Numbered from the stretch's first letter, positions 1-8,644 are shown. The stretch is 64,000 nt of DNA from an uncultured bacterium (GCA_948469375.1 CAOKLO010000001.1:1-64000); one strand, 5' to 3'. Program-made: numbers and translations. Notes: generated by a model from the letters alone, not told the origin.

Positions 1-1
1 C

Positions 2-1096
2 GGCTGGGTGCCCCTGCCGGAGGACCAGCTGCCCCTGCTGCTCCCCGAGGTGGAGTCCTACGAGCCCACCGACGACGGCGAAAGCCCCCTGTCCAAAATG
101 ACCGACTGGGTCAAGACCACCTGCCCCTGCTGCGGCGGAAGCGCCAAGCGGGAGACCGACACCATGCCCCAGTGGGCCGGGTCCTCCTGGTACTTCCTGC
201 GGTATATGGACCCCCACAACGATAACGCCCTGGCCTCCAAGGAGGCGCTGGACTACTGGTCCCCCGTGGACTGGTACAACGGCGGCATGGAGCACACCAC
301 CCTCCACCTGCTTTACTCCCGGTTCTGGCACAAGTTCCTCTATGACATCGGCGTGGCGCCCACCAAAGAACCGTACCAGAAGCGTACCAGCCACGGCATG
401 ATCCTGGGCGAGGGCGGCGAGAAAATGTCCAAATCCCGGGGCAACGTGGTCAACCCCAACGACATCGTGGCCGCCTACGGCGCGGACACCCTGCGCCTCT
501 ACACCATGTTCATCGGCGACTTTGAGCAGGCCGCCGTCTGGTCCGACAACGCCGTGAAGGGCTGCAAGCGCTTTTTGGACAAGGTGTGGAACCTGGCCGA
601 GAGCTGCTCGGACAGCCCGGAGCACACCCGCGCCAACGAGGCGCTCCTCCACAAGACCATCAAAAAGGTGGCCGACGACATCGAGTCCATGAAGTTCAAC
701 ACCGCCATCGCCGCCATGATGACTCTGGTGGGCGACCTCCAGAAGAACGGCTGCTCACGCGGCGACATGAAAACGCTCATCACCCTGCTGTCCCCCTTCG
801 CCCCCCATGTGGCGGAGGAGCTGTGGGAAATGCTGGGCGGCGAGGGCTTCGTGTGCCGGCAGCCCTGGCCCGCCTACGACGAGAGCAAAACGGTGGCGGA
901 CACGGTGCAGATGGCCGTCCAGGTCAACGGCAAGGTCCGGGCCAACATCACCGTCCCCAGCGGGGCGGACAACGAGGTCGTTATCGCCGCCGCCCAGGCC
1001 GACCCCAAGGTCCAGAAGTTCACCGCCGGAATGGCCCTGGTCAAGACCATCGTGGTCCCCGGACGGCTGGTCAACCTGATCGTCAAGCCCGCCTGA
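2..1096 (+). CDS. leuS: Leucyl-tRNA synthetase, C-terminal part (5' end outside window)
   Basis: Class I aminoacyl-tRNA synthetase that charges tRNA-Leu in the cytoplasm. The frame is open from the first bases of the window ([11 protein letters not shown]...), so the gene begins upstream and the HIGH motif is not visible. What is visible: a CPCCGG cysteine cluster, the [10 protein letters not shown] and [20 protein letters not shown] stretches of the catalytic core, the KMSKS signature ([17 protein letters not shown], near base 420), then the anticodon-binding helical domain and the small C-terminal domain ending in VNLIVKPA. This matches bacterial-type LeuRS throughout. The stop is followed at once by a repeat-like segment and then the rpsU promoter, so leuS is probably the last gene of its own transcript. 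Confidence 0.98.
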   Translation, partial: GWVPLPEDQLPLLLPEVESYEPTDDGESPLSKMTDWVKTTCPCCGGSAKRETDTMPQWAGSSWYFLRYMDPHNDNALASKEALDYWSPVDWYNGGMEHTTLHLLYSRFWHKFLYDIGVAPTKEPYQKRTSHGMILGEGGEKMSKSRGNVVNPNDIVAAYGADTLRLYTMFIGDFEQAAVWSDNAVKGCKRFLDKVWNLAESCSDSPEHTRANEALLHKTIKKVADDIESMKFNTAIAAMMTLVGDLQKNGCSRGDMKTLITLLSPFAPHVAEELWEMLGGEGFVCRQPWPAYDESKTVADTVQMAVQVNGKVRANITVPSGADNEVVIAAAQADPKVQKFTAGMALVKTIVVPGRLVNLIVKPA

Positions 1097-1210
1097 GAAG
1101 CGGGCGGCGGGGAAGCTTGGACCGGAGCGCGGGACGGCACAGCCGGCCGCAGACCAGCCCGAGACGGAGGGAAAGCGACCCAGCGCCCTGACCGCTTCGC
1201 AGCGTGACAA
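1097..1210 (+). repeat. Possible diverged member of the 135-bp element family
   Basis: This GC-rich non-coding segment begins with GAAGCG directly after the leuS stop and ends CGCAGCGTGACAA. The two 135-bp copies at 22447-22720 also begin with GAAGCG, the first one directly after a stop codon, and end with the same 13 bases. Its own ends can pair (GAAGCGG with CCGCTTC). The interior is not clearly similar to the other copies, so family membership is tentative. Confidence 0.4.
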
Positions 1211-1254
1211 CAGCATATGATGTCCGCCGCCGCAAAATCCCCTATATTTTGCGG

Positions 1255-1283
1255 TTGACATCCGCTCCGTTTTCACATATAAT
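1255..1283 (+). promoter_or_regulatory. Sigma-A promoter of rpsU
   Basis: Perfect consensus: TTGACA at 1255-1260, 17-bp spacer, TATAAT at 1278-1283. Transcription would start near 1290, about 75 bases before the rpsU start codon. Confidence 0.9.
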
Positions 1284-1363
1284 AATACTGTTAAAGCCAT
1301 ATCACCAGATGGCCCCTAAAGCATCCTGGATTAGCCGGATGTTTCGGAGGGAGGGAAATATAG

Positions 1364-1549
1364 ATGTCCGAAGTTCATGTCCGCGAGGGCGAGTCTCTGG
1401 AAAACGCACTCAAGCGCTTCAAGCGCAGCTGCGCCAAGTCCGGCGTGCTGGCCGAGGTGCGCAAGCGCGAGTTCTACGACAGCCCCAGCGTCAAGCGCCG
1501 CAAGAAGAGCGAGGCGGCCCGTAAGAACCGCAATAAAAAGTTCTATTAA
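1364..1549 (+). CDS. rpsU: 30S ribosomal protein S21
   Basis: Small, very basic ribosomal protein of the 30S subunit, involved in translation initiation. The 61-residue product ([19 protein letters not shown]...[15 protein letters not shown]) is full length for the family and has its usual opening, where [16 protein letters not shown] is the conserved block, and a Lys/Arg-rich tail. A purine-rich ribosome binding site (GGAGGGAG) lies upstream. It is a single-gene unit: its own consensus promoter precedes it and two terminators follow. Confidence 0.97.
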   Translation: MSEVHVREGESLENALKRFKRSCAKSGVLAEVRKREFYDSPSVKRRKKSEAARKNRNKKFY

Positions 1550-1556
1550 GCTGTAA

Positions 1557-1593
1557 GAAGCGCCGGAGCCTATTGGCTTCGGCGCTTTTTTCC
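1557..1593 (+). terminator. First rho-independent terminator of rpsU
   Basis: Hairpin AAGCGCCG...CGGCGCTT followed by TTTTT, directly after the rpsU stop. Confidence 0.85.
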
Positions 1594-1604
1594 GTTCATT
1601 TGCC

Positions 1605-1635
1605 ACCCGGACGCACACGTCCGGGTATTTTTTTA
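1605..1635 (+). terminator. Second, tandem terminator of rpsU
   Basis: Perfect 9-bp stem ACCCGGACG (1605-1613), loop CACA, CGTCCGGGT (1618-1626), followed by ATTTTTTTA. Two terminators in series isolate rpsU from the recombinase. Confidence 0.85.
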
Positions 1636-1691
1636 TTCCGCCGGTCCATTGCAAAAACCAGAGCAGATGCGGGATAACGTGCAACGCTTTC

Positions 1692-2352
<661 letters not shown>

Positions 2353-2353
<1 letters not shown>

Positions 2354-2386
2354 CAACTATCACAAAGTACACCTTTTGATAGTTGT
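2353..2386 (+). repeat. 10-bp perfect inverted repeat after the recombinase
   Basis: ACAACTATCA (2353-2362) and TGATAGTTGT (2377-2386) separated by 14 bp, overlapping the recombinase stop codon. No T-run follows, so it is not a typical terminator and could be a recombinase or regulator site. Confidence 0.6.
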
Positions 2387-2422
2387 CTAACCACCACATA
2401 AGATACCACAGATTGCCTACAT

Positions 2423-2466
2423 TTGCAAGGTTTTTTTCATCAAAAACCCACAAAAAAATTTGCAAA
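2423..2466 (+). repeat. Imperfect inverted repeat, AT-rich
   Basis: TTTGCA-agg-TTTTTTT on the left mirrors AAAAAAA-tt-TGCAAA on the right around a short centre. It lies in the non-coding stretch between the recombinase and the first surface protein. Confidence 0.45.
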
Positions 2467-2492
2467 GTTAAAGCCCTAATGGCCCCCACCAT

Positions 2493-2524
2493 CAAGTGGC
2501 AAAAAGTGTGCTTTTTGCCACTTG
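2493..2524 (+). repeat. 14-bp perfect inverted repeat upstream of the surface operon
   Basis: CAAGTGGCAAAAAG (2493-2506), loop TGTG, CTTTTTGCCACTTG (2511-2524). It would form a strong hairpin in the leader of the surface-protein transcript. No T-run follows. It could be an attenuator, an mRNA stabiliser or a recombination site. Confidence 0.7.
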
Positions 2525-2603
2525 TATGGGAGGTGAACAACTTCAAAAACCGCATTTCCCATTCAAACGTCTGACCAAAATTTGAGATAAAGGAGATTTT
2601 AGC

Positions 2604-4541
2604 ATGAAGAAAAAACTGTTACCCGCGCTTTTGGCCCTGGTCATGGTGCTGGGGCTGTTCCCGCTGGCGGCGTTCGCGGCAGGGGAAACTGCCGCCCAGC
2701 CCGCCGTTTCCGGCTATGGCTTTGTGTGGGACGCCAGCAAGATTTCAGAGGGCGGTCTTGTCGAGGGCGCTACCACCAGCGGCGACTGGATGAACGAGAC
2801 CATGTATGTGTACTTTGCGGAAGCGCCCGCCACCGAGACCAACCTCTGGTTCCAGATTAAGGTTGGCGACGATACCTGGGGCTGTGCCGCCAGTGGTGGG
2901 AGCAGCACTTATGCGTTCAGCTTCCTGAACCGCGGCACTCAGTGGGAGTACCACCCCACCATTGAGGGCCAGAAGTTTGACTATTCTGGGAAGGACGTGA
3001 CGCACGCGGAAAGCTACATGAAGGACTCCAACAGCGTTACTCTGTCCGTCTATACGCCCGCGACGGCGATTGAGGGCGAGCAGGAGTCGGCTCCTACTGC
3101 CGAGACTCTGGGCACGGCGATTTTTACGAAAACCTTTACGATCTCCAAGGGCACTGATGTCAAGGAAGTAGTGAAGGATGAAGAAAATCCCGACCCCAGC
3201 GAAACTCTCAGCATTGTTGGCGCTGGCTACCTGTGGGAAGTGCCCGAGAATAACACCGGCCTTGAGGGCCAACCCACCATCGGCGCTGATTGGGTGGAAG
3301 AGACTCTTTACATGGTGCTGGACCAGGCCCCCGCAAAGGACACTTATCTGTGGTGTCAGGTTGTGATTGGTAGCGCCAAAGGCGGCATCATCTTTGAGGG
3401 TGACGGTACACACAAGACCTTTGCGTTTAGCTTCCTGAACAAGGGCCAGTGGGAAAAGTATCCCGACGGAGAGATTGACCTGACTAAGGGCGGCACTGTC
3501 GAGCTGACTCTTTTCAAGGTTGAGAGCAGCACCGTGCCCGAGGACAGCGCTTTGACTGATGCTAATAAGATTGGAAGCAAAACCGTCACTGTTGCGGCGA
3601 AAGGCGGCGAGACTCCTACGCCTCCTACCCCCGAGAATCCTGATGGTGCTATTGAGGGTACTGTCACCGACACCACCCTCGCAGTCACTGACGAGCAGGT
3701 CAAGAGCTCCGTCACCACTCAGCTTGAGAGCGACGAGGCCACCGAAGTGAACATCACCGTCGCCGCCCCCAGCGAATCGGCGTCCTCTGTGAAGAAGACC
3801 AACGTGCCCCTGGGCACCGACACTCTGGGCGCTCTGGAAGAGGTCACCAAGCCCGTGGCAATCGACACCCCCCAGGGCGGCGTGTCCATCCCCGCCAATA
3901 CTCTGGTTGTGAAGACCGGCAAGGACGCTGCCGTGACCTTCAAGATGGATAACACCAGTACTGAAAGCACTGTGGAAACCTACGACGTTGGTTTCTACAA
4001 GGGCGAAAACGAGGTTAAAATCGAGAAGCTGCCCACCAACACCATTACCCTGACCTTCAAGACCAGCTTCACCCAGGGCGCCAAGGTTATCGTGCGCTGC
4101 GGCGAGGAAGCGTATTCCGCCACCGTTGGCGTGGGCGGCGTTGTAACCGTTCCCGTCACCCATCTGTCCACCTGGACCATTACCAAGGTCGACGCTCCCA
4201 CCGTCACCTATCTGAACTCCACTGATGTTACGGGCACTGCTGACGCCAAGTATTTCTATGGCAAGCTGACCATCAGCGGACTGACTGACGGCCATTACTA
4301 CCTGGTGGTGCTCAACAGCGGCAACGTGGTATCCGGCGGCAAGCGCGCCAACATCTGTCTCCTTGAGCAGCCCAGCAGCGGCTCCATTGTCATTCCCTGT
4401 CAAAGCGGGCTGAATCTCAAGCTGTATGATGTCACCAAGGGCGACAGTTTCGAGATTCCCGCCAACTTCACCGTCGAACAGGCCCTCATCGGCTTTGGCT
4501 CTGACGGCGTGCTTGTGGACACCTACCGCGCCGCAGACTGA
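2604..4541 (+). CDS. Secreted surface protein with two copies of a ~100-residue module
   Basis: A signal peptide is clear (MKKKLLPALLALVMVLGLFPLAAFAAGE), so the 645-residue product is exported. Two related modules are visible, at about residues 37-115 (GYGFVWDASKISEGG...FSFLNRGTQWEYHP) and 206-300 (GAGYLWEVPENNTG...FSFLNKGQWEKYPDG), joined by Pro/Thr-rich linkers. A Thr/Val-rich beta-type region (about 350-530) and a last segment ending in VDTYRAAD follow. There is no LPXTG, SLH or transmembrane anchor. An AAAGGAG ribosome site precedes the ATG. The next gene, 24 bases on, encodes an SLH protein, so this one may be held at the wall by its neighbour. I do not recognise a named family. Base composition is less GC-rich than that of most of the window. 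Confidence 0.85.
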   Translation: MKKKLLPALLALVMVLGLFPLAAFAAGETAAQPAVSGYGFVWDASKISEGGLVEGATTSGDWMNETMYVYFAEAPATETNLWFQIKVGDDTWGCAASGGSSTYAFSFLNRGTQWEYHPTIEGQKFDYSGKDVTHAESYMKDSNSVTLSVYTPATAIEGEQESAPTAETLGTAIFTKTFTISKGTDVKEVVKDEENPDPSETLSIVGAGYLWEVPENNTGLEGQPTIGADWVEETLYMVLDQAPAKDTYLWCQVVIGSAKGGIIFEGDGTHKTFAFSFLNKGQWEKYPDGEIDLTKGGTVELTLFKVESSTVPEDSALTDANKIGSKTVTVAAKGGETPTPPTPENPDGAIEGTVTDTTLAVTDEQVKSSVTTQLESDEATEVNITVAAPSESASSVKKTNVPLGTDTLGALEEVTKPVAIDTPQGGVSIPANTLVVKTGKDAAVTFKMDNTSTESTVETYDVGFYKGENEVKIEKLPTNTITLTFKTSFTQGAKVIVRCGEEAYSATVGVGGVVTVPVTHLSTWTITKVDAPTVTYLNSTDVTGTADAKYFYGKLTISGLTDGHYYLVVLNSGNVVSGGKRANICLLEQPSSGSIVIPCQSGLNLKLYDVTKGDSFEIPANFTVEQALIGFGSDGVLVDTYRAAD

Positions 4542-4548
4542 GTGTAGG
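4531..4548 (+). repeat. 18-bp direct repeat, right copy
   Basis: Matches 1692-1709 at 17 of 18 positions. It spans the stop codon of the first surface gene (GACTGA) and the short gap before the SLH gene. Confidence 0.5.
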
Positions 4549-4565
4549 TACAAGGAGAACATACT

Positions 4566-5543
4566 ATGAAAAGACGAATTTTATCCTTGCTCATGGGTGC
4601 GGCCCTGTGCGTGAGCCTGATTGGCACCGCCTTTGCCACTCCCATCACCGGCACAGAACCGAACGACCCAATCCTTGGCCCGCAGAATCCCACGACTTCC
4701 CCTGGTGGTACTGAAACCCCCCCCTCCGGCGGAGGCGGCGGCGGGTCCTACGTCCCTCCTACCGTTCCTTCCGTGACCATCGAGAAGGAGAGCTCTGGCA
4801 AAGGCACCTTCAACGTCAGCGTCGGCACGGACAAGATTACCATCGTCACCAGCCCCACCCAGGGAAACGTGGTGGATACCATCACCGTGACTGACGCCAA
4901 CGGCAACGTCCTCACCCTGACCAAGACCAGCGAGAACCATTACGAGTGCGACCGTCCCGCCAACGGCGGCAAGCTCACCGTCAGCGTGGCCTTTAAGGCC
5001 GAGAACTACGTGGCTCCCGTCAATCCCTTCGTGGACGTTCGGCCCGGCGCGTACTTCTACAACGCCGTGCTGTGGGCGGTGGAGAAGGGCATCACCACCG
5101 GCACCAGCGCCACCACCTTCAGCCCCTACGAGACCTGCACCCGCGCCCAGACCGTCACCTTCCTGTGGCGCGCCGCCGGTTCTCCCGCCCCGGTCAGCTC
5201 CGAGAACCCCTTCACCGACGTGAACGCCGGGGAGTATTACTATAACGCCGTGCTGTGGGCCGTGGAGCAGGGCATTACCAACGGCACCAGCGCCACCACT
5301 TTCAGCCCCAACGCCACCGTCACCCGGGGCCAGACCGTCACCTTCCTGTTCCGGGCCGCCAAGGCTCAGGCCGCCGAGGGCTCCAATCCCTTCGTGGACG
5401 TGGCCGCCGGTGAGTACTACGCCGACGCCGTTCAGTGGGCCGTAGCTCAGAACATCACCAACGGCACCAGCGCCACCACCTTCGGCCCCTCTGAGGGCTG
5501 CACCCGCGGGCAGATCGTGACCTTCCTGTACCGCGCCAACTAA
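4566..5543 (+). CDS. Secreted protein with three S-layer homology (SLH) repeats
   Basis: The 325-residue product has a signal peptide (MKRRILSLLMGAALCVSLIGTAFA), a Pro/Thr/Gly linker, a small beta-type domain (about residues 65-145) and three C-terminal SLH modules beginning NPFVDVRPGAYFYNAV, NPFTDVNAGEYYYNAV and NPFVDVAAGEYYADAV. Each runs on through AVE(K/Q)GIT.GTSATTF.P and a conserved QTVTFLWRA-type end. SLH triplets bind pyruvylated secondary wall polymers and fix proteins to the cell wall. It shares a transcript with the gene upstream (24-bp gap, AAGGAG ribosome site), suggesting a paired surface unit. A strong terminator follows. Confidence 0.93.
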   Translation: MKRRILSLLMGAALCVSLIGTAFATPITGTEPNDPILGPQNPTTSPGGTETPPSGGGGGGSYVPPTVPSVTIEKESSGKGTFNVSVGTDKITIVTSPTQGNVVDTITVTDANGNVLTLTKTSENHYECDRPANGGKLTVSVAFKAENYVAPVNPFVDVRPGAYFYNAVLWAVEKGITTGTSATTFSPYETCTRAQTVTFLWRAAGSPAPVSSENPFTDVNAGEYYYNAVLWAVEQGITNGTSATTFSPNATVTRGQTVTFLFRAAKAQAAEGSNPFVDVAAGEYYADAVQWAVAQNITNGTSATTFGPSEGCTRGQIVTFLYRAN

Positions 5544-5583
5544 CCAAGCGTTTCTCTCATCTTTCTCTTTTTCCCTAAACGGA

Positions 5584-5625
5584 GACGGCCAGCCGATGCA
5601 CCGGCTGGCCGTCTTCACATATTTT
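5584..5625 (+). terminator. Terminator of the surface-protein operon
   Basis: Perfect 12-bp stem GACGGCCAGCCG (5584-5595) / CGGCTGGCCGTC (5602-5613), followed by a T-rich stretch ending ATTTTTG. It also sits just past the 3' end of the convergent minus-strand gene and may serve both. Confidence 0.8.
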
Positions 5626-5641
5626 TGATTGCAGGGACGGG

Positions 5642-6745
5642 CTATCTATACCAGCTTCCCGCCCCGGTGAGGGCATTTTTCACCACCAGCCGGGGGGCGG
5701 TATCCTCCCAGCCTGCGGCTGTCAGCAGGGCCTCGTACTGCTGGGCGTTGGCATTGCCGTCCAGCCACACCCGACCCGCGTGGTTCGCCAGCACCTCGGC
5801 GGTCAGGCCGCTGAGCACCGCGCTGTCCGGATTCAGGGTCTCGTCGGTGCACACGCTCACGGTCACGCCGCGCTCCTCCAGTTCGCCGGAGAGACGCTCC
5901 AGGAAAGCGGCTACGGGAATTGTCAGGTCCGCCGGGCGGTTGTCGCTGGTGGCCAGCACATGGGTTTCTCCCGCGTTGGGGTAGCCCGCATTGGCCAGCA
6001 AAATCTCGTCAAAGCCCATGTCCGCCAGCTCTCCGCACAGCGCGGACAGGTAATCCGCCGTCTGCTGGTTGGCGGGACTGGTCCAGCCCAGGCCCAACAC
6101 GTCGTACCACACATTACCTCTCAGCGTCATAAGGGACCCCACCCGGTTTCGGGCCAAGACAGGGTCCTGGAAGCAGTCTATCCGGGCCACCAGGTACAGG
6201 TCGGTGGTCTGGGCCAAGGTCTGCACCGCCTGAGCGGTCAGGTTGTCGGAGGCGTTGGTGCCCAGCGTGGCCGCCAGAGGCGCCTGGGACTGCCAGGCCA
6301 GCTTACCGTACATGTCCTTCATCTCCACCACCAAGGCGGTGCCTCCGGCGGAGGCCACGGTCTGGGCGGCGGCGCCGTTTCGCAGCTGGGCAGTGGTCAC
6401 TGTCACCGCACCGATGGGCGCATATTGAGGCTCTGGGGAAGGCGTAGGACTGGGCTCCACCTCCTGAGAGGGCTCTATGGTGACGTCCACGATCGGGTCG
6501 CTGACCACCTCGAGGGGGTCGGAGGCAATGGGCGGCGGGGTCTCGCTCTCCTGCACCCAAGGCCAATGGATCTTGATGCCGTCGTCGGTGTACTCCACGT
6601 ATGGGTTCATAAAGGCCATAAACGCCGCTCCGGCGGCCAGCAGCACCGCCAGCAGGGCAATGATAAACAGCAGCACTGTTCTGGCCCGACCTCCGCTCCG
6701 GCCATGGTATTCGCTGTATCCATATGAGTTCCTGCGTCCGCTCAT
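5642..6745 (-). CDS. Membrane-anchored DUF4015-like putative glycoside hydrolase
   Basis: The start is set at ATG 6745 (MSGRRNSYGYSEYHGRSGG), which has a GGGGGA ribosome site; a longer TTG-initiated frame is less likely. After a basic N-terminus there is one transmembrane helix (TVLLFIIALLAVLLAAGAAFMAFM), then a Pro/Glu-rich linker, then an extracellular domain of about 250 residues. That domain resembles the DUF4015 putative glycosyl-hydrolase (TIM-barrel-like) family: ALVVEMKDMYG, LYLVARIDCFQDPVLA, VWYDVLGLGWTSPAN, FDEILLANAGYP. The substrate is unknown. It lies convergent to the SLH operon and, as a surface-exposed wall or glycan enzyme candidate, fits that neighbourhood. The family call is moderately sure; catalytic activity is not shown. 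Confidence 0.72.
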   Translation of the reverse strand: MSGRRNSYGYSEYHGRSGGRARTVLLFIIALLAVLLAAGAAFMAFMNPYVEYTDDGIKIHWPWVQESETPPPIASDPLEVVSDPIVDVTIEPSQEVEPSPTPSPEPQYAPIGAVTVTTAQLRNGAAAQTVASAGGTALVVEMKDMYGKLAWQSQAPLAATLGTNASDNLTAQAVQTLAQTTDLYLVARIDCFQDPVLARNRVGSLMTLRGNVWYDVLGLGWTSPANQQTADYLSALCGELADMGFDEILLANAGYPNAGETHVLATSDNRPADLTIPVAAFLERLSGELEERGVTVSVCTDETLNPDSAVLSGLTAEVLANHAGRVWLDGNANAQQYEALLTAAGWEDTAPRLVVKNALTGAGSWYR

Positions 6746-6840
6746 AATGATTCCCCCAGGCAGCCGCAAACAAACCCACGACCGCTGTTATCGTATTGTT
6801 ATCATGCCCCAAACCGGGGCGCAAAAATAATACGTCACAC

Positions 6841-6854
6841 CATGATAAATCATG
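6841..6854. promoter_or_regulatory. Small palindrome upstream of the DUF4015-like gene
   Basis: CATGAT-AA-ATCATG in the 252-base non-coding stretch 6746-6997. It is operator-like but short. The rest of that stretch holds the bofA terminator and a GCCGC-AAT-GCGGC hairpin; no convincing promoter was identified. Confidence 0.3.
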
Positions 6855-6973
6855 GCCGTTATGTTATAATTTACAAGCCGCAATGCGGCGTTCGCCGATA
6901 TTATATCACAAACGTTCCCATAGTCCAACAGCAAAAACGCCAATTTTGCGAAAAATTTGTGAAAGTGCAAAGA

Positions 6974-6994
6974 CCGTCCGGCAAAGCCGGACGG
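6974..6994 (-). terminator. Terminator-like hairpin after bofA
   Basis: CCGTCCGGC-AAA-GCCGGACGG, a perfect 9-bp stem immediately downstream of the bofA stop on the minus strand. The following T-run is weak (TCTTTGCACTTTC). Confidence 0.65.
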
Positions 6995-6997
6995 CCC

Positions 6998-7252
6998 TCA
7001 TCTCCCAATCCACTGCGCCATAAGTAAAAGGGCGAAGCCTGGCGCTCCCAGCGCCCCCAGCACCAGTCCGTTGAGCAGGTTCACGCCCAGCTGAACGCCC
7101 AGCAGAGCTCCCACCCCCTGAAACAGCCAGAGGAACACCATGCCCAGCGCGGACCGAACGGCCAGACCGCACAGCGCGGCCAGCGGGCGGCGGCAGAGGA
7201 CCAGAATCAGCACCAGGCCCCCTGCCGCCGCCCACCAGATCCAACCGCTCAC
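6998..7252 (-). CDS. bofA: BofA-family pro-sigma-K processing inhibitor-like membrane protein
   Basis: 84-residue hydrophobic protein. In Bacillus subtilis BofA holds the SpoIVFB protease inactive in the outer forespore membrane and so times sigma-K activation. Visible here are an N-terminal membrane helix (WIWWAAAGGLVLILVLC), a second hydrophobic stretch, and the conserved C-terminal block GVNLLNGLVLGALGAPGFALLLMAQW. It overlaps the DUF2508 gene by 4 bases; the same pair (yaaL-bofA) is found in Bacillus, which strengthens the call. It implies an endospore-forming ancestry. Confidence 0.85.
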   Translation of the reverse strand: MSGWIWWAAAGGLVLILVLCRRPLAALCGLAVRSALGMVFLWLFQGVGALLGVQLGVNLLNGLVLGALGAPGFALLLMAQWIGR

Positions 7253-7497
7253 ACCGCCTCCTCCCGGGCGGCGTCCAGCTGCTTCACCTGACGCACAAAA
7301 TAGGAATAGCGGCTTTGGAGCGCGTTGATCTCATAGACGCAGGCGTCTATCAGGTCGGGATCGCTGTAGATGTTGAACTGGGCGTAGGCGTAGTTGAGCT
7401 GATCCCGGGTCTGTTTCATGCCCTCCACGAGCTGACGGCGCTCCTCCTCTTTTTTCTGGTCGGCTTTTTTGCGGTTAAAACGAACTGCTTGTGCCAT
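7249..7497 (-). CDS. DUF2508 (YaaL-like) small protein
   Basis: 82 residues from ATG 7497 (MAQAVRFNRKKADQKKEEERR), chosen because an ideal AAAGGAGGG site lies 7 bases upstream; the frame could be extended by 11 residues but without a ribosome site. The N-terminal half is a charged helix; the rest (LNYAYAQFNIYSDPDLIDACVYEINALQSRYSYFVRQVK) is the conserved DUF2508 core. Function is unknown. It sits directly upstream of bofA with a 4-base overlap, as in Bacillus. Confidence 0.85.
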   Translation of the reverse strand: MAQAVRFNRKKADQKKEEERRQLVEGMKQTRDQLNYAYAQFNIYSDPDLIDACVYEINALQSRYSYFVRQVKQLDAAREEAV

Positions 7498-7640
7498 TGG
7501 CGTTACCCTCCTTTCACAGGCGCGGCGCATTCTCCTGCCAACACTCTATGTAAAGTTTGGGCAAATATTCCAATTCTTATACCGGGCGCGTCCCTTTCAT
7601 CTTCCTTGCTTTGAAGCCGCCTGCCCTCCAGGGGGTCTGC

Positions 7641-8291
7641 TCACCGCGCACGGGCAAAGGTCAGGCCGGCTATGGAACCGGCCCCCGCTTGACGCAGCGC
7701 CGATGCGCATTCCGCCAATGTTGCGCCGCTGGTGGCCACATCATCAACAAGGACGATCCGTTTCCCCTCCAAATTCAGATTTGGCCGGAGCCGATATGCC
7801 CCTTGGACGTTGGCCCTCCGCGCCTCGTCCTCCCTGGTTTGGGACTGGACGGCGGTGGCGCGCGTTTTTTCCAGGGTGCTTTCCACTGGAAGGCCCGTCA
7901 GCTCGCCTACGCGGCGGGCCAGCAATTCCGCCTGGTCATAGCCGCGGTTCCGTTTCCGCTTTGGATGCAGGGGCGCCCATGTGACCAGGTCCGCCGGTTC
8001 CGTCCAGCAGTCTTGGAGGCATTGAGCCATCAGCTGGCCAAATAGCCTTGCATGGCCCCGGCCTCCATCAAATTTGTAGCGGTGCATTGCCTTGCGCACG
8101 CCGTCCTTGTACCATAGCGGCGACAGACAGACGTCACAGAATTCCACGGTCTTGGCGTCGCCCGGCTCGGTCCACGGCAGCTCCTCCCGGCAGGAGGAGC
8201 ACCAGCCCTCCTCGCCCCGCTCCAAAATGCGCCCGCAAAACGGGCATTTGGGCGGATAGAGCAGGTCCAGCAGCAGCTCGGCCAGTCTCAT
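7641..8291 (-). CDS. comF: ComF family protein (phosphoribosyltransferase-like)
   Basis: 216 residues. ComF proteins are cytosolic proteins needed for uptake of single-stranded DNA in natural transformation of several Firmicutes. The N-terminus has CxxC pairs of a zinc ribbon (CPFCGRI, CSSC, CDVC). The C-terminal half is a phosphoribosyltransferase fold with VTWAPLHPKRKRNRGYDQAELLA and the PRPP-binding loop IVLVDDVATSGATL. The start codon overlaps the stop of the upstream ribbon-helix-helix gene (ATGA), so the two are translationally coupled. No other competence genes are in the window. Confidence 0.9.
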   Translation of the reverse strand: MRLAELLLDLLYPPKCPFCGRILERGEEGWCSSCREELPWTEPGDAKTVEFCDVCLSPLWYKDGVRKAMHRYKFDGGRGHARLFGQLMAQCLQDCWTEPADLVTWAPLHPKRKRNRGYDQAELLARRVGELTGLPVESTLEKTRATAVQSQTREDEARRANVQGAYRLRPNLNLEGKRIVLVDDVATSGATLAECASALRQAGAGSIAGLTFARAR

Positions 8292-8464
8292 TGCTCCGGA
8301 GGAATGTCAATGGGCCCGTGCTCCTTTTCAAATTCCCGGACGCATTGATTAACCAAATACAAAATCTGTCCGCTCATGGAGCGGCCCTCATAGGCCGCCA
8401 CAGACTGAAATTTATCGTGGAGCTGCCGGTTCATCCGAATGCTGAGGTATGCTTTATCTTTCAT
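8288..8464 (-). CDS. Small ribbon-helix-helix DNA-binding protein
   Basis: Short 58-residue gene starting ATG 8464 after a GAGGAGG ribosome site. The product begins MKDKAYLSIRMNRQLHDKF, continues QSVAAYEGRSMSGQILYLVN and ends EKEHGPIDIPPEQ. This is an Arc/MetJ-type pattern: a short beta strand (AYLSIRMN) followed by two helices with a Ser-Met-Ser turn. The family binds DNA as dimers, often repressing its own operon. It overlaps comF by 3 bases, and a palindrome sits on its own ribosome site, so autoregulation of an RHH-comF operon is a reasonable inference. Confidence 0.8.
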   Translation of the reverse strand: MKDKAYLSIRMNRQLHDKFQSVAAYEGRSMSGQILYLVNQCVREFEKEHGPIDIPPEQ

Positions 8465-8465
8465 C

Positions 8466-8496
8466 GGTCTACCTCCTCTATGGTAGACCTACCATA
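8466..8496 (-). promoter_or_regulatory. Palindromic operator in front of the RHH-comF operon
   Basis: TATGGTAG-AC-CTACCATA at 8479-8496 is a near-perfect 18-bp palindrome. A further GGTCTACC (8466-8473) mirrors GGTAGACC (8482-8489). The repeats overlap the ribosome binding site of the ribbon-helix-helix gene, the layout expected for an autoregulated RHH repressor. Confidence 0.65.
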
Positions 8497-8609
8497 CCTC
8501 ATCCAACTGATTTTTAGTCCGTTTCTAGTTAATTTTATGTCACAAAATTTGGAGAATGTGTTCTCTGCCCTTGGCGCCGCCATGATTTCCGCCCTTCGGC
8601 AAAAAATGC

Positions 8610-8638
8610 TGTACTTTTCCAATCCAGTGTGGTATACT
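8610..8638 (+). promoter_or_regulatory. Extended -10 promoter upstream of the rnj leader
   Basis: TGG-TATACT (TATACT at 8633-8638) is an extended -10; a poor -35 (TGTACT) lies 17 bp upstream. Start near 8645 would give a leader of about 300 bases for RNase J. Confidence 0.6.
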
Positions 8639-8644
8639 CCTTAA

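Noticed and set aside
2745..4562. 605-residue open frame antisense to the first surface protein
   Set aside because: No ribosome site or recognisable domain; the plus-strand gene has a signal peptide and repeats.
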